This document shows, piece after piece, positions 32,947 through 40,793 of a stretch of 64,000 nucleotides of DNA (position 1 is its first letter; each line of letters starts with the position of its first letter). The stretch is from Streptomyces sp. H27-H5. Lineage in GTDB: Bacteria; Actinomycetota; Actinomycetes; Streptomycetales; Streptomycetaceae. The DNA lies in assembly GCF_026627505.1 (NCBI RefSeq), contig NZ_JAPNLK010000001.1:62001-126000 (forward strand). The letters are read 5' to 3'. The notes below the pieces were generated by a model. That model worked only from the letters and a program-made list of their open reading frames with translations, was not told the DNA's origin and made no database searches. Both the position numbers and the translations under genes were made by a program.

Positions 32947-33809
32947 TCCTCGCCGCGGCCGATCTCGGCGAACTCCTCGGGCTCCTGCCGGTGCAACGGG
33001 CCGGGCTCGCCCTGCTGCTGGCCGCGATCGGACTGCCGATCATCGGCGTGATCATCGTCGGCCTCGACATCATGCCGGTGCGCTTCGCCATGATGCACGT
33101 GGCCCTGTTCGGCATCGCCGTCGGCCTGCTCACCGGGCTCGACCCGATGCTGTGCGCGCTGGTCGCGTGCGCCCTGGCGGGGGCGGGTGTCGCACCGCTC
33201 GCCCGGACCCCGGACGGCCTCTCCGGCGCCATGGGCCTGCTGATGAGCCTGGCGATCGCCGCCGCGCTGCTGTTGCTGGCCGTCTCCGGCGTCAACGCCT
33301 CCGGGGCCTTCGCCCTGCTGTGGGGGTCGATTCTGTCCGTGGGCACCGCCGATCTGGTGGTGCTCGGCGTACTGGCCTTGGTGGTGCCGGCGCTCTTCCG
33401 GTGGCGGCGGCGGGACGTGGCCCTGCTGCTGTACGACCGGGAACTCGCCCACTGCTCCGGCGTCCCCGTCCGCGCGCTGACCGCCGTGCTGCTGGTACTG
33501 GTCGCGGTCGCGGTCGCCGGGGCGATCAAGCTCACCGGCGCCCTGCTGGTCGACGCCCTGACCCTGCTGCCCGCCCTCGCCGCCCGCCGGCTGGGCACCT
33601 CGCTGCGGTCCATCACCCTCTGGGCGGTCGCCATCGGGGTCGTCGTGAACCTCACCGGGTTCCTCGTCGCCCTCCGATTGGACTGGCCGCCCGGCCCGGT
33701 CCTCGTCCTCACCGCGGGGGCAGTCGTCCTCGCGGTCCATTTCCTCCCCGAACGGAGAATCAGCTCATGGCGCGTACCCGCGTCCGATTCGCTTCCCTCC
33801 TCGCACTGA
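32943..33809 (+). CDS. Metal ABC transporter permease (ABC-3 family)
   Basis: 288 residues, eight to nine membrane helices. The ABC-3 pattern includes ALFGIAVGLLTGLDPMLC, LLWGSILSVGTADLVVL and the late IKLTGALLVDALTLLPALAARRLG, the segment that contacts the ATPase in Znu-type permeases. The C-terminus (ERRISSWRVPASDSLPSSH) overlaps the first 43 bases of the binding-protein gene, an unusually long overlap. Takes the metal across the cytoplasmic membrane. Confidence 0.86.
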   Translation: MILAAADLGELLGLLPVQRAGLALLLAAIGLPIIGVIIVGLDIMPVRFAMMHVALFGIAVGLLTGLDPMLCALVACALAGAGVAPLARTPDGLSGAMGLLMSLAIAAALLLLAVSGVNASGAFALLWGSILSVGTADLVVLGVLALVVPALFRWRRRDVALLLYDRELAHCSGVPVRALTAVLLVLVAVAVAGAIKLTGALLVDALTLLPALAARRLGTSLRSITLWAVAIGVVVNLTGFLVALRLDWPPGPVLVLTAGAVVLAVHFLPERRISSWRVPASDSLPSSH

Positions 33810-34582
33810 GCGCGGCCCTGGCCCTGGTCACCGGCTGCGGCAACGGCGCGGATCCCGCTCCCGCCGCCGACGGCGCGAGCGGCGCGCCCGCGCGATCCGG
33901 GACACCGGTGGTCGTCGTCACCACGACGTGGGAGGGAGCCTTCGCCAAGGCGGCCGGGGTCGCGGACCCGAAGGTGATCGTTCCGCAGTCGGTGCACCAC
34001 GCCCCGGACTACGACCCGAAGCCCTCCGACCTCGCGGCCGTGGCCAAGGCCGACTTCGTGCTGTACGCGCCGTTCGAACCGTACGCGGCCAAGATCAAGG
34101 AGGCCGCCGACTCCCGGGCGAAACTCGTCGAGGTCAACCTCGACAACGACCCGGAGAAGGCCAAGGCCGAGGTGGCGCGGCTGGCCGGGCTGTTCGGCAC
34201 CCAGAGCGCGGCCGCCAAGTGGACCGCCTCCTTCGACACCGAGTACGCGGCGCTCGTGAAGGACGTCCAGGGCGCCCGGCCCGAGGGGAAGAGCCCCTCC
34301 GTCGTCAGCCAGGTCTTCACCACCTGGGCCGCCGAACTGTCCGGAGCGGCCCCGGTCGGCACCTACGGCCCCGAGGCGGTCACGCCGGCCCAACTGGCCG
34401 ACCTGTCCGCGAAGAAGCCCGCACTGGTCCTGGACAACGCGCACATGACAACCGGTGTCGTGCTGCCCGGCTCGGGCGCGAAGCAGGTCGAGATCGTGAA
34501 CTACCCCGGCCCGGACCTGGAACTGCTGCCGGTCTACCGCAACGCGGCCGCCGCACTGAAGAAGGCCATGTCCCCCTCCTGA
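33767..34582 (+). CDS. Metal ABC transporter substrate-binding lipoprotein
   Basis: 271 residues with lipobox LVTGC (Cys24). ZnuA/cluster A-I features: VVVVTTTWEGAFAKAAG at the front, metal-ligand region PQSVHHAPDYDPKPSDL (His77/His78), YAPFEPYAAKI, LDNAHMTTG and NYPGPD. The acidic/His loop seen in some ZnuA is absent. Zinc (or manganese) is inferred from family and operon order. The ATG at 33767 lies inside the permease gene. Followed by a very strong terminator. Confidence 0.86.
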   Translation: MARTRVRFASLLALSAALALVTGCGNGADPAPAADGASGAPARSGTPVVVVTTTWEGAFAKAAGVADPKVIVPQSVHHAPDYDPKPSDLAAVAKADFVLYAPFEPYAAKIKEAADSRAKLVEVNLDNDPEKAKAEVARLAGLFGTQSAAAKWTASFDTEYAALVKDVQGARPEGKSPSVVSQVFTTWAAELSGAAPVGTYGPEAVTPAQLADLSAKKPALVLDNAHMTTGVVLPGSGAKQVEIVNYPGPDLELLPVYRNAAAALKKAMSPS

Positions 34583-34605
34583 ACCCACCCCGCCCCGACC
34601 TTTGA

Positions 34606-34670
34606 GCCCGGCCCGCGAACGTACGGCGGGCCGGGCTCGGGCCTGCCCGCCGTACGTTCGCGGGCCGGGC
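34606..34670 (+). terminator. Very long hairpin after the metal ABC operon
   Basis: 25-bp perfect arms (34606-34630 and 34646-34670) with a 15-base loop, 24 bases after the stop of the binding-protein gene. One of the longest perfect stems in the window. Confidence 0.85.
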
Positions 34671-34689
34671 AGGGCGGTGGTGAGGGCGG

Positions 34690-34723
34690 CGGCAGGGTGG
34701 GGCGAGGCCGCCCCACCCTGCCG
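34690..34723 (-). terminator. Hairpin after the acyl-CoA ligase gene
   Basis: 15-bp perfect stem (34690-34704 with 34709-34723), loop AGGC, 6 bases past the minus-strand stop. Together with the preceding hairpin it insulates two convergent operons. Confidence 0.8.
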
Positions 34724-34728
34724 TCGGG

Positions 34729-36384
34729 CTACGCGTCGGCCGTGACCCTGCCGAAGCGTTCGCGCACCGCCGTGCGATCGGGCTTGCCCGCGGGGGTCAG
34801 CGGGAGTTCGCCCACCACCAGCAGGCGTTCGGGGTGCTTGCGCCGCTCCAGGCCGCGCCGCGCGAGGTGGCCGGCGAGCGAGGCGAGGGTGAGGTCCTGC
34901 GGACCGCGGGCGACGACGCATGCCGCGAGCCGCTCCCCCATCACCTCGTCCGGCACGCCGACGCACACCACGTCCCGTACCCGGGGGTGGGAGGCCAGTT
35001 CCCGTTCGACCTCGGCCGGGCTGATGTTGGCGCCGCCGCGGATCACGATGTCCTTGAGACGACCGACGACGTGCAGGACGCCGTCGTCGTCGATCAGCCC
35101 GAGGTCGCCGGTGCGGACCCAGCCGTCCGGGGTGCGGTAGCGGGCGTCGAGTTCGGGCGAGGCCACGTAGCACATCGGCGTCATCGGACCGCGCGCGATG
35201 ATCTCGCCGACCTGTCCGTCGGGGAGCCGATCGCGGGTCTCGGTGTCGATGATGCGGATGTCGGCGACGCGGGGGTCGGGCCGCCCGGCCGCCACTCCCG
35301 CCTCGTCGGCCTCCGGGGTTCCCTCGCCGAGTCCGGTGTGGCAGTTGACGCCGTCGGCCGATCCGTACAGGTTGACGACGGGGCAGCCGAAGGCCCTGCC
35401 GGCGCTCTCGGCCGTGGTCTCGTCCAGGGCCGCGCCGCCGAGGACCAGGGCCGTGGGTGAGGGCAGTGCGCCGGCGTCGGGGGCTTCCTTGTCGAGGTGT
35501 TCCAGCATCATCCGCACCATCGTGGGCACCCCCAGGACGTGGGTGGGCCGGTGCTCGCGCACGGCCGCCACGGCGGTCGCGGCGGTGAAGCGGTCGAGCA
35601 GGATGAGCGTCCCGCCGTGGCGGGCAAGGGTCACCGCGGTGCCGTTGGAGCCGAACGCCGACGCCAGCGGTACGAGGAACAGACAGCGGGGCGTCGCGGC
35701 GTCGGGCATCAACGAGGCCAGGAAGTTGCCGCGACCGCCCGCGAGCGCGTTGTGCGAGTACGCGATCATCTTGGGCTCCGCCTCGGACCCGGAGGACACC
35801 AGGATGCGGGCCGCGCTGTCGGGGTCCGGGCGGGCCGCCACGAACGCGGTCGCGTCCGCGCGCAGCAGACCGGTGAGCGCCACGGTGCCCTCGGGGGCGG
35901 TACCGGGCCCGGCGGCGATGACGTGGCGCAGCGCGGGCAGCGTCGCGAGCAGGGCGCGCAGGTCGGCGGCGTGCCGGTTGCCCTGGTGTTCGACGGAGGC
36001 GATGACCGCGACGGCCTCGGCTCTGCGCAGCAGGCTCTCCGCCTCCAGACCGCCCCGGCCGGCGGGGAAGGGCAGCGCGACCGCGCCGAGGGCGGCGAGG
36101 GCCAGGTCGGCCATGACGGCATGGCGTCCGTTGGGGAGTTGGACGCCGACGACGTCGCCGGGGCGGATGCCGAGCTCCCGCAGGCCGGTGGCGAGGGAGC
36201 GCACCTTGCGGTCGAGCGCGGTGTAACAGAGAGCGCCCTTGGCGTCGATGACGGCGGTGTGGTGCAGGTCGGCGATCTGGCGGGCTCGGAAGAGGCTGTA
36301 GAGGTCGAGGTCGGGGCAGGTTCCGTCCACCGCCCAGGAGCGGCGGAGGTCGGCGGGCAGCAGGTCGTGCAGGATGACGGTCAT
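34729..36384 (-). CDS. Acyl-CoA synthetase / AMP-dependent ligase (ANL superfamily)
   Basis: 551 residues. ANL motifs in order: a divergent A3 loop VSSGSEAEPKMI, NLYGSADG (A5), GWVRTGDLGLIDDDGVLHVVGRLKDIVIRGGANISPAEVE (A7/A8) and TPAGKPDRTAV with the catalytic A10 lysine. Activates a carboxylic acid to the adenylate and then the CoA thioester. It starts at ATG 36384 overlapping the CoA-transferase stop (ATGA). Given its partners (CaiB-type transferase, acyl-CoA dehydrogenase) it fits a CaiC-like role, but the acid is not known. Confidence 0.88.
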   Translation of the reverse strand: MTVILHDLLPADLRRSWAVDGTCPDLDLYSLFRARQIADLHHTAVIDAKGALCYTALDRKVRSLATGLRELGIRPGDVVGVQLPNGRHAVMADLALAALGAVALPFPAGRGGLEAESLLRRAEAVAVIASVEHQGNRHAADLRALLATLPALRHVIAAGPGTAPEGTVALTGLLRADATAFVAARPDPDSAARILVSSGSEAEPKMIAYSHNALAGGRGNFLASLMPDAATPRCLFLVPLASAFGSNGTAVTLARHGGTLILLDRFTAATAVAAVREHRPTHVLGVPTMVRMMLEHLDKEAPDAGALPSPTALVLGGAALDETTAESAGRAFGCPVVNLYGSADGVNCHTGLGEGTPEADEAGVAAGRPDPRVADIRIIDTETRDRLPDGQVGEIIARGPMTPMCYVASPELDARYRTPDGWVRTGDLGLIDDDGVLHVVGRLKDIVIRGGANISPAEVERELASHPRVRDVVCVGVPDEVMGERLAACVVARGPQDLTLASLAGHLARRGLERRKHPERLLVVGELPLTPAGKPDRTAVRERFGRVTADA

Positions 36385-38240
36385 GCGTGGCTCCAGGGGT
36401 CGGGAACGGCGGGGGCACCGTGCGCGTCCCGGCTGATCGAGCCGGCGAAGCGCGGGTCGTGGTGCAGGTCGGCCAGGTCGGTGGTGACCGCGGTCGCGGA
36501 CAGGCCGTGGTCGCGCAGTTGCGCGAGCGCCTCTCCGGTGGACAGTTCTCTGAGGTCGTAGGCCCCGGCCGCCGCCGCGCAGACGTCGGCGGGGACGATC
36601 CAGCCGTCGGCGGTCCGCAGGGGTGCGCGGAATCCGGCGGGCCGGCGCATCGGTCCGCCGTTTCGGGCCCGGCTCAGGGCGGGGCCGGTGAGGATGTCGG
36701 CCGCGCCGAGCAGCGAGGAGTCGACGCGGACGCCCTGTCCGCCGCGTTCGCGGGTCAGCAGCCCCGCGAGGACGGCCTGCGCCCCGAGCAGTCCGCCCAG
36801 GACGTCGAGCAGGGTCATCAGCGAGGGCGCCGGAGGTTCGTCGCGGGGGCGGGCCGCCTCTCCGATGCCGGTACGGGCCTGGACCATGAAGTCCGTGCCC
36901 ATGGGGGCGTCTTCGATCCGGCCCGTTCCCCAGCCGCCGGTGTACGCGTAGACGAGCGCGGGGTTCACGGCGGCCAGGTCGCCGCCGTCCAGACCGAGTT
37001 CGGCCGCTTTGCCGGGGCCCCAGTTGTGGAGGAACACGTCGGCTCCGGCGGCCATCTCGCGCAGCCGGGCCCGGTCGCCGGGTGACTTGATGTCCACCTC
37101 GACGGCCTTCTTGCCCCGGTTCAGGGCGAGCCAGCGGGCGGAGAGCCCGGAGCTGGTGGGGGGCATGCCGCGCAGCGGGTCCCCGCCCGGCGGTTCGATC
37201 CGGACGACCTCGGCGCCGAGCAGGCCGAGCAGGTGCGCGGCGAGCGGGGCCTGGATGCGACGTCCCGCTTCGAGCACCGTGATGCCGGCCAGTGGCTTCC
37301 CGAACTCCGCCGGCCGCGTGGGCAGGTGGCGCGGGGTGGCGCCGGAGCCGTACGGGGTGAGGGTCCAGGGTGCGGCGCCGTCGTGTTCGGCGGCGCGCTC
37401 GGCGAGGGTCCGCAGCCGGCACACCTCGGCGCCGGAGCGCGCGGCGGCCTGCCGCAGCCGCGCCCAGGTGTGGGCGCTCGCGGTGCGGTGCAGGGCCTCG
37501 GGGAAGGGCGCGCACGCGGTGGCGTACCGGAACTGGAAGGGCCGCCAGCCGGCCCGGATCGCGTCGGCGGGGGCGTCGAGGGCCCGCCAGAAGGCCGCCC
37601 AGGCCCCCGGATCCAGGGTCTCCAGCTCGAAGAGCGTGCCGTCGGCGGAGGTGAAGGGCGGCCCTCCGGGGGCGAGTTCGGCGGCCTCGCCCTCGTCGGC
37701 CCCGGCTGCCGCGAGGTACTGCGAGACGGTGAGCAGCCCGGCCCGGTCCACGCTCGTCCCGATCCGCTGGGCCGGGCCTCCCCTGGCCTGGCCCAGCAGA
37801 CCGGCGAGGAGTCCCTGGGTGGTGAGCAGGGCGGTCGCGGTGGTCGCGTAGTCGACGGCGAGGGCGCGCGGGGTGCCCTCGCGGCGGCCGTGCACGGCCA
37901 TGATGCCGGTGGCGGCCTGGGCGGTGGCCTCGTCGGTGATGCCGTGCGCGGGGTTCGCGGACCAGCGCGCGTGGGCCTCCTGTGGGGCGAAGTCGCCGCC
38001 GGTGAGGGCGAGTCGGGCGCCCCGGTCGTCGTGCCGGCCGGTGCCGGTCTCGGCGCCGAGGAGGCGCAGGTGTCCGGCGACCAGCACGGTCAGCGCGGTC
38101 ATCCCGGCAGGGCCCGTCGCTCCGGTCGGCCCGACGGGGCTCTTGGGCCGGTCCGGCCCCTTCGGCCTCGGCGGTCCGCAGACGTCGAGTCGCAGCCCTT
38201 CGAGTGGCCGGACGATCTGTGCGGTGACTGGTGAGGCCAT
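36381..38240 (-). CDS. Double-domain family III CoA-transferase (CaiB/BaiF)
   Basis: 619 residues against ~400 for a single CaiB. The C-terminal half (from about 316) starts like a complete enzyme, GKPLAGITVLEAGRRIQAPLAAHLLGLLGAEVVRIEPPGGDPLRG, with NRGKKAVEVDIKSPGDRARL, ADVFLHNWGPGKAAELGLD and the catalytic Asp450 in MGTDFMVQARTGIG. The N-terminal half is a partial copy with the equivalent ITDEATAQAATGIMAVHG (Asp103). Residues 27-46 form a short collagen-like insert (KSPVGPTGATGPAG). Moves CoA between acids through an aspartyl-CoA anhydride. Start ATG 38240; operon with the ligase. Confidence 0.85.
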   Translation of the reverse strand: MASPVTAQIVRPLEGLRLDVCGPPRPKGPDRPKSPVGPTGATGPAGMTALTVLVAGHLRLLGAETGTGRHDDRGARLALTGGDFAPQEAHARWSANPAHGITDEATAQAATGIMAVHGRREGTPRALAVDYATTATALLTTQGLLAGLLGQARGGPAQRIGTSVDRAGLLTVSQYLAAAGADEGEAAELAPGGPPFTSADGTLFELETLDPGAWAAFWRALDAPADAIRAGWRPFQFRYATACAPFPEALHRTASAHTWARLRQAAARSGAEVCRLRTLAERAAEHDGAAPWTLTPYGSGATPRHLPTRPAEFGKPLAGITVLEAGRRIQAPLAAHLLGLLGAEVVRIEPPGGDPLRGMPPTSSGLSARWLALNRGKKAVEVDIKSPGDRARLREMAAGADVFLHNWGPGKAAELGLDGGDLAAVNPALVYAYTGGWGTGRIEDAPMGTDFMVQARTGIGEAARPRDEPPAPSLMTLLDVLGGLLGAQAVLAGLLTRERGGQGVRVDSSLLGAADILTGPALSRARNGGPMRRPAGFRAPLRTADGWIVPADVCAAAAGAYDLRELSTGEALAQLRDHGLSATAVTTDLADLHHDPRFAGSISRDAHGAPAVPDPWSHA

Positions 38241-38300
38241 GCCTCTCCTCTTGTCCTGGCGCGGTGGTGGCCGGCCCCGGTGTACGGAACGCGGGAACCG

Positions 38301-38320
38301 GGTCGGGTGCGCACCCGACC
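38301..38320. promoter_or_regulatory. 20-bp perfect palindrome in the divergent CoA-gene promoter
   Basis: GGTCGGGTGCGCACCCGACC is perfectly palindromic and is flanked by a further symmetric pair GGAAC (38294-38298) / GTTCC (38322-38326). It lies between the divergent starts of the CoA-transferase (38240, -) and the dehydrogenase (38384, +), so one bound regulator could control all three genes. Confidence 0.6.
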
Positions 38321-38383
38321 AGTTCCTCGGGAAGAGAGTCGGACTGCTGTTCGCTCGGGTTCCCGGTCGAATGAAGGAAAGCG

Positions 38384-39640
38384 GTGCGGAGCGACGTGGT
38401 GGACGACATGACGGGAGACGTGGTGGACGACGTGGTCGGCGGCTCGATCGGCGACTCGGTCGGCGACGAACACGGCTCGGGGCCTCTCGAACCCGACGCG
38501 GACACCGAGCGGTTGAGGCAGCGGGTCACAGAGTTCGTCCGGGGCCGGGTGTACCCGCAGGAGGCCGTACTGGACGCCGGCGGCCCGGCGGCCGCGGCCT
38601 CGCTGCGGAAGCTGAACGACCTGGCCAGGGCGGAGGGGTTGTGGGCGCTGCCCCTGCCGGTCGCGGCGGGGGGCCAGGGGCTCCCCCTGGCCCGCTACGC
38701 CCGGATCGCCGAGGCCGAGGGGGCGAGCGATCACGGGCCGGCCGCGCTGGGTTCCGCGTCGTTGCTCGACGTGACGATGCTCCTGCGGCACGGCTCGGAG
38801 CGAGTGCGCGCGCTGTACCCGGAGCGGCTCACCGCCGGCCGGTCGCGGGCCTGTTACGCCATGACCGAGCCGGACACCCCCGGCACCGACCCGTCGCTCA
38901 CCGCGACCCGCGCCGTGCGGGAGGAGGGCGGCTGGGTCGTGACCGGCCGCAAGTGGTTCACGTCGGGCGCCGCGGAGGCCGGGCTCGTCACGGTCCTGGC
39001 CCGTACGGGCGGAGAGCCGGGCGACCGCGAGGGCCTCTCGCTGTTGGTGGTTCCGACGGCCTCGCCGGGCTTCCGCGTGGTGCGCGAGCTGCCCGTGTTC
39101 GGTGCGTCCGGCCAGTGGGAGATCGAGTTCGACCGGGTCCGGGTGCCGGACGACCACCTGCTCGGCGCGCCCGGCCAGGCCCTGGTCATCGCGGCGGAAC
39201 GGCTGCTGCTCGGCCGTACCCTGCGCTGTCTGCGCTGGCTCGGTCAGGGCCGGCGGGCCTTCGACCTGATGTGCGCGCGGGCGGCCTCCCGCACCGGGTC
39301 ACGGGGACCGCTCGGCGCGCAACAGCTGGTCCAATCGCATGTGTTCGAGGCGCTGCTGGCCCTGCGCGGCACCCGTCCGCTGGTGTACGAGGCCGCCGAC
39401 AGGATCGCCGCCGGGCTGGACGCGCACGTGGAGGTCGGGCTGGCCAAGGTGGCCGCCGCCCGCATGCTCCAGCAGGTGACGGACTCGGCCATCCAGGTGC
39501 ACGGCGCGGCGGGGCTCGGTCCCGACACCCCGCTGCCCGCCCTCTTCCGCAGCGGGCGCGCCGCCCGGATCCTGGACGGCCCGGACGAGCTCCACATCGG
39601 CTCGGTGGCACGCCGGGTGCTGCGCGACCACCGCGCCTGA
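38384..39640 (+). CDS. Acyl-CoA dehydrogenase family protein
   Basis: 418 residues. FAD-binding ACAD landmarks: ACYAMTEPDTPGTDPS, WVVTGRKWFTSGAAEA, then the four-helix C-terminal domain with FRSGRAARILDGPDELHIGSVARRVL. The position of the catalytic base near the end reads DGPDELHI (canonical IxEGTxEI), so the usual E-G-T is D-G-P; catalysis may still use a Glu elsewhere. The GTG at 38384 is taken with AAGGAA upstream; the first ~30 residues are an acidic Asp/Val-rich repeat (DDMTGDVVDDVVGG), odd for the family. Divergent from the CoA-transferase/ligase genes and probably in their pathway. Confidence 0.85.
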   Translation: MRSDVVDDMTGDVVDDVVGGSIGDSVGDEHGSGPLEPDADTERLRQRVTEFVRGRVYPQEAVLDAGGPAAAASLRKLNDLARAEGLWALPLPVAAGGQGLPLARYARIAEAEGASDHGPAALGSASLLDVTMLLRHGSERVRALYPERLTAGRSRACYAMTEPDTPGTDPSLTATRAVREEGGWVVTGRKWFTSGAAEAGLVTVLARTGGEPGDREGLSLLVVPTASPGFRVVRELPVFGASGQWEIEFDRVRVPDDHLLGAPGQALVIAAERLLLGRTLRCLRWLGQGRRAFDLMCARAASRTGSRGPLGAQQLVQSHVFEALLALRGTRPLVYEAADRIAAGLDAHVEVGLAKVAAARMLQQVTDSAIQVHGAAGLGPDTPLPALFRSGRAARILDGPDELHIGSVARRVLRDHRA

Positions 39641-39659
39641 GCGGGCCCGACCGGGCGGG

Positions 39660-40793
39660 TCACGGCTCCCGGATGTCGAGCCGCCCGGTCAGCTCGGCCA
39701 AGCCCACCGCGAGGAAGAAGTCGCCCCAGATCAGCTCGTGCCGGGTCGCAACGCCCCGCCCCGCGTCGTAGCAGCCGTCCAGCAGCATGCCCCCGGGGCG
39801 GCTTCCACCGGTCCGGGTCAGGTGCGCGTCGGTCAACCGGCGCAGGAGGGCGACGGCCCGCTCCCGGTGGCGCCCGGCCCGGGGCCCGGGGGCGTGACCC
39901 AGTTTCAGCAGGGCGACGGCCGTGATGGCGGCGGCGGAGGTGTCCAACGGGCCGCCGGACACGGTCCCCACCCCGGGACCGGCACCGATGCCAACACCGG
40001 ACCCGGGCACGGGCACGGACTCACGGTCGTACGGTACGAGGGGCGGTGCGGCTCCCGTGGTCCCGCCGGCCAGGTGCTCCGCCGCGGCGGAGCACCGCTC
40101 CCTGATCCCCTGCGGGACGGCGGGTCGGTGCACGGCGTCGGCCGCGGCGAGCAGCAGCCAGGCCCGGCCCCGACTCCAGCCGACCGGCGGTTCCTCGCAC
40201 CGCTGCGGGCCCCGCTCCCTCTCGAACTGCCAGGCGGGGATCACGGTGCCGTCCTCGCCCAGGCAGAGGTCCAGGTGCCGTTCGAGGTGTGCCGCGGCCA
40301 CCCGCTCCCCGGCGGGGCCGGCGCCGGCCAGCAGCGGCGCCATGCCGGGCACCCCGTCGACCCGGAGCAGCATGCGGGGCCCGCCGAAGGCCGACCCCCA
40401 GGGCACCGCACCGAGTTCGGGGTCGAAGGCGGCCGTGCAGGCCCGGGCCGCCCGGATCCGCAGGTCCCGTGCCACGGGGTCGTCGCCGGCGAGGGCGGTG
40501 CCGTACCAGAAGGTCAGCCCGCGGGCCGCGGTGTCGTCGTCCACCCGGTCGGCGAGTCGCGCGGTGCACGCGGAGGCGGCGGCCCGGTCCTCCTCGGCCC
40601 CGGTGTGCCGGGCCAGGAGCCACAGCGACCCGGCCCAGAAGCCGCCGGTCCACGCGCCCCGGCCGGTGGTGGCCCACCGGCCGGTGTCCGGGTCGGCGTA
40701 CAGCGGAAACCGCTCGCCGACCTCGGCGCGGGTGCGGGCCACCCGGTCGAGCACGCCGTCGAGCGCCGCGTCGGCCCAGGGCGCCGCGCTCAT
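39660..40793 (-). CDS. Glycoside hydrolase family 88-like (unsaturated glucuronyl hydrolase-type) protein
   Basis: 377 residues with alpha/alpha-barrel style: WTGGFWAGSLWLLARHTG, GLTFWYGTAL, PVGWSRGRAWLLLAAADA, GPLDTSAAAITAVALLKLG and C-terminal RHELIWGDFFLAVGLAEL, all typical of GH88/GH105 enzymes that hydrate the 4,5-double bond of unsaturated uronosides. No signal peptide, so it acts on imported oligosaccharides. ATG 40793 overlaps the stop of the MFS transporter gene (ATGA), which may import the substrate. Absence of adjacent lyases leaves the polymer unknown. Confidence 0.8.
   Translation of the reverse strand: MSAAPWADAALDGVLDRVARTRAEVGERFPLYADPDTGRWATTGRGAWTGGFWAGSLWLLARHTGAEEDRAAASACTARLADRVDDDTAARGLTFWYGTALAGDDPVARDLRIRAARACTAAFDPELGAVPWGSAFGGPRMLLRVDGVPGMAPLLAGAGPAGERVAAAHLERHLDLCLGEDGTVIPAWQFERERGPQRCEEPPVGWSRGRAWLLLAAADAVHRPAVPQGIRERCSAAAEHLAGGTTGAAPPLVPYDRESVPVPGSGVGIGAGPGVGTVSGGPLDTSAAAITAVALLKLGHAPGPRAGRHRERAVALLRRLTDAHLTRTGGSRPGGMLLDGCYDAGRGVATRHELIWGDFFLAVGLAELTGRLDIREP

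Noticed and set aside
36381..38240. Collagen-like insert as a functional triple helix
   Set aside because: Only about five G-x-y triplets, too short to form a stable collagen helix.
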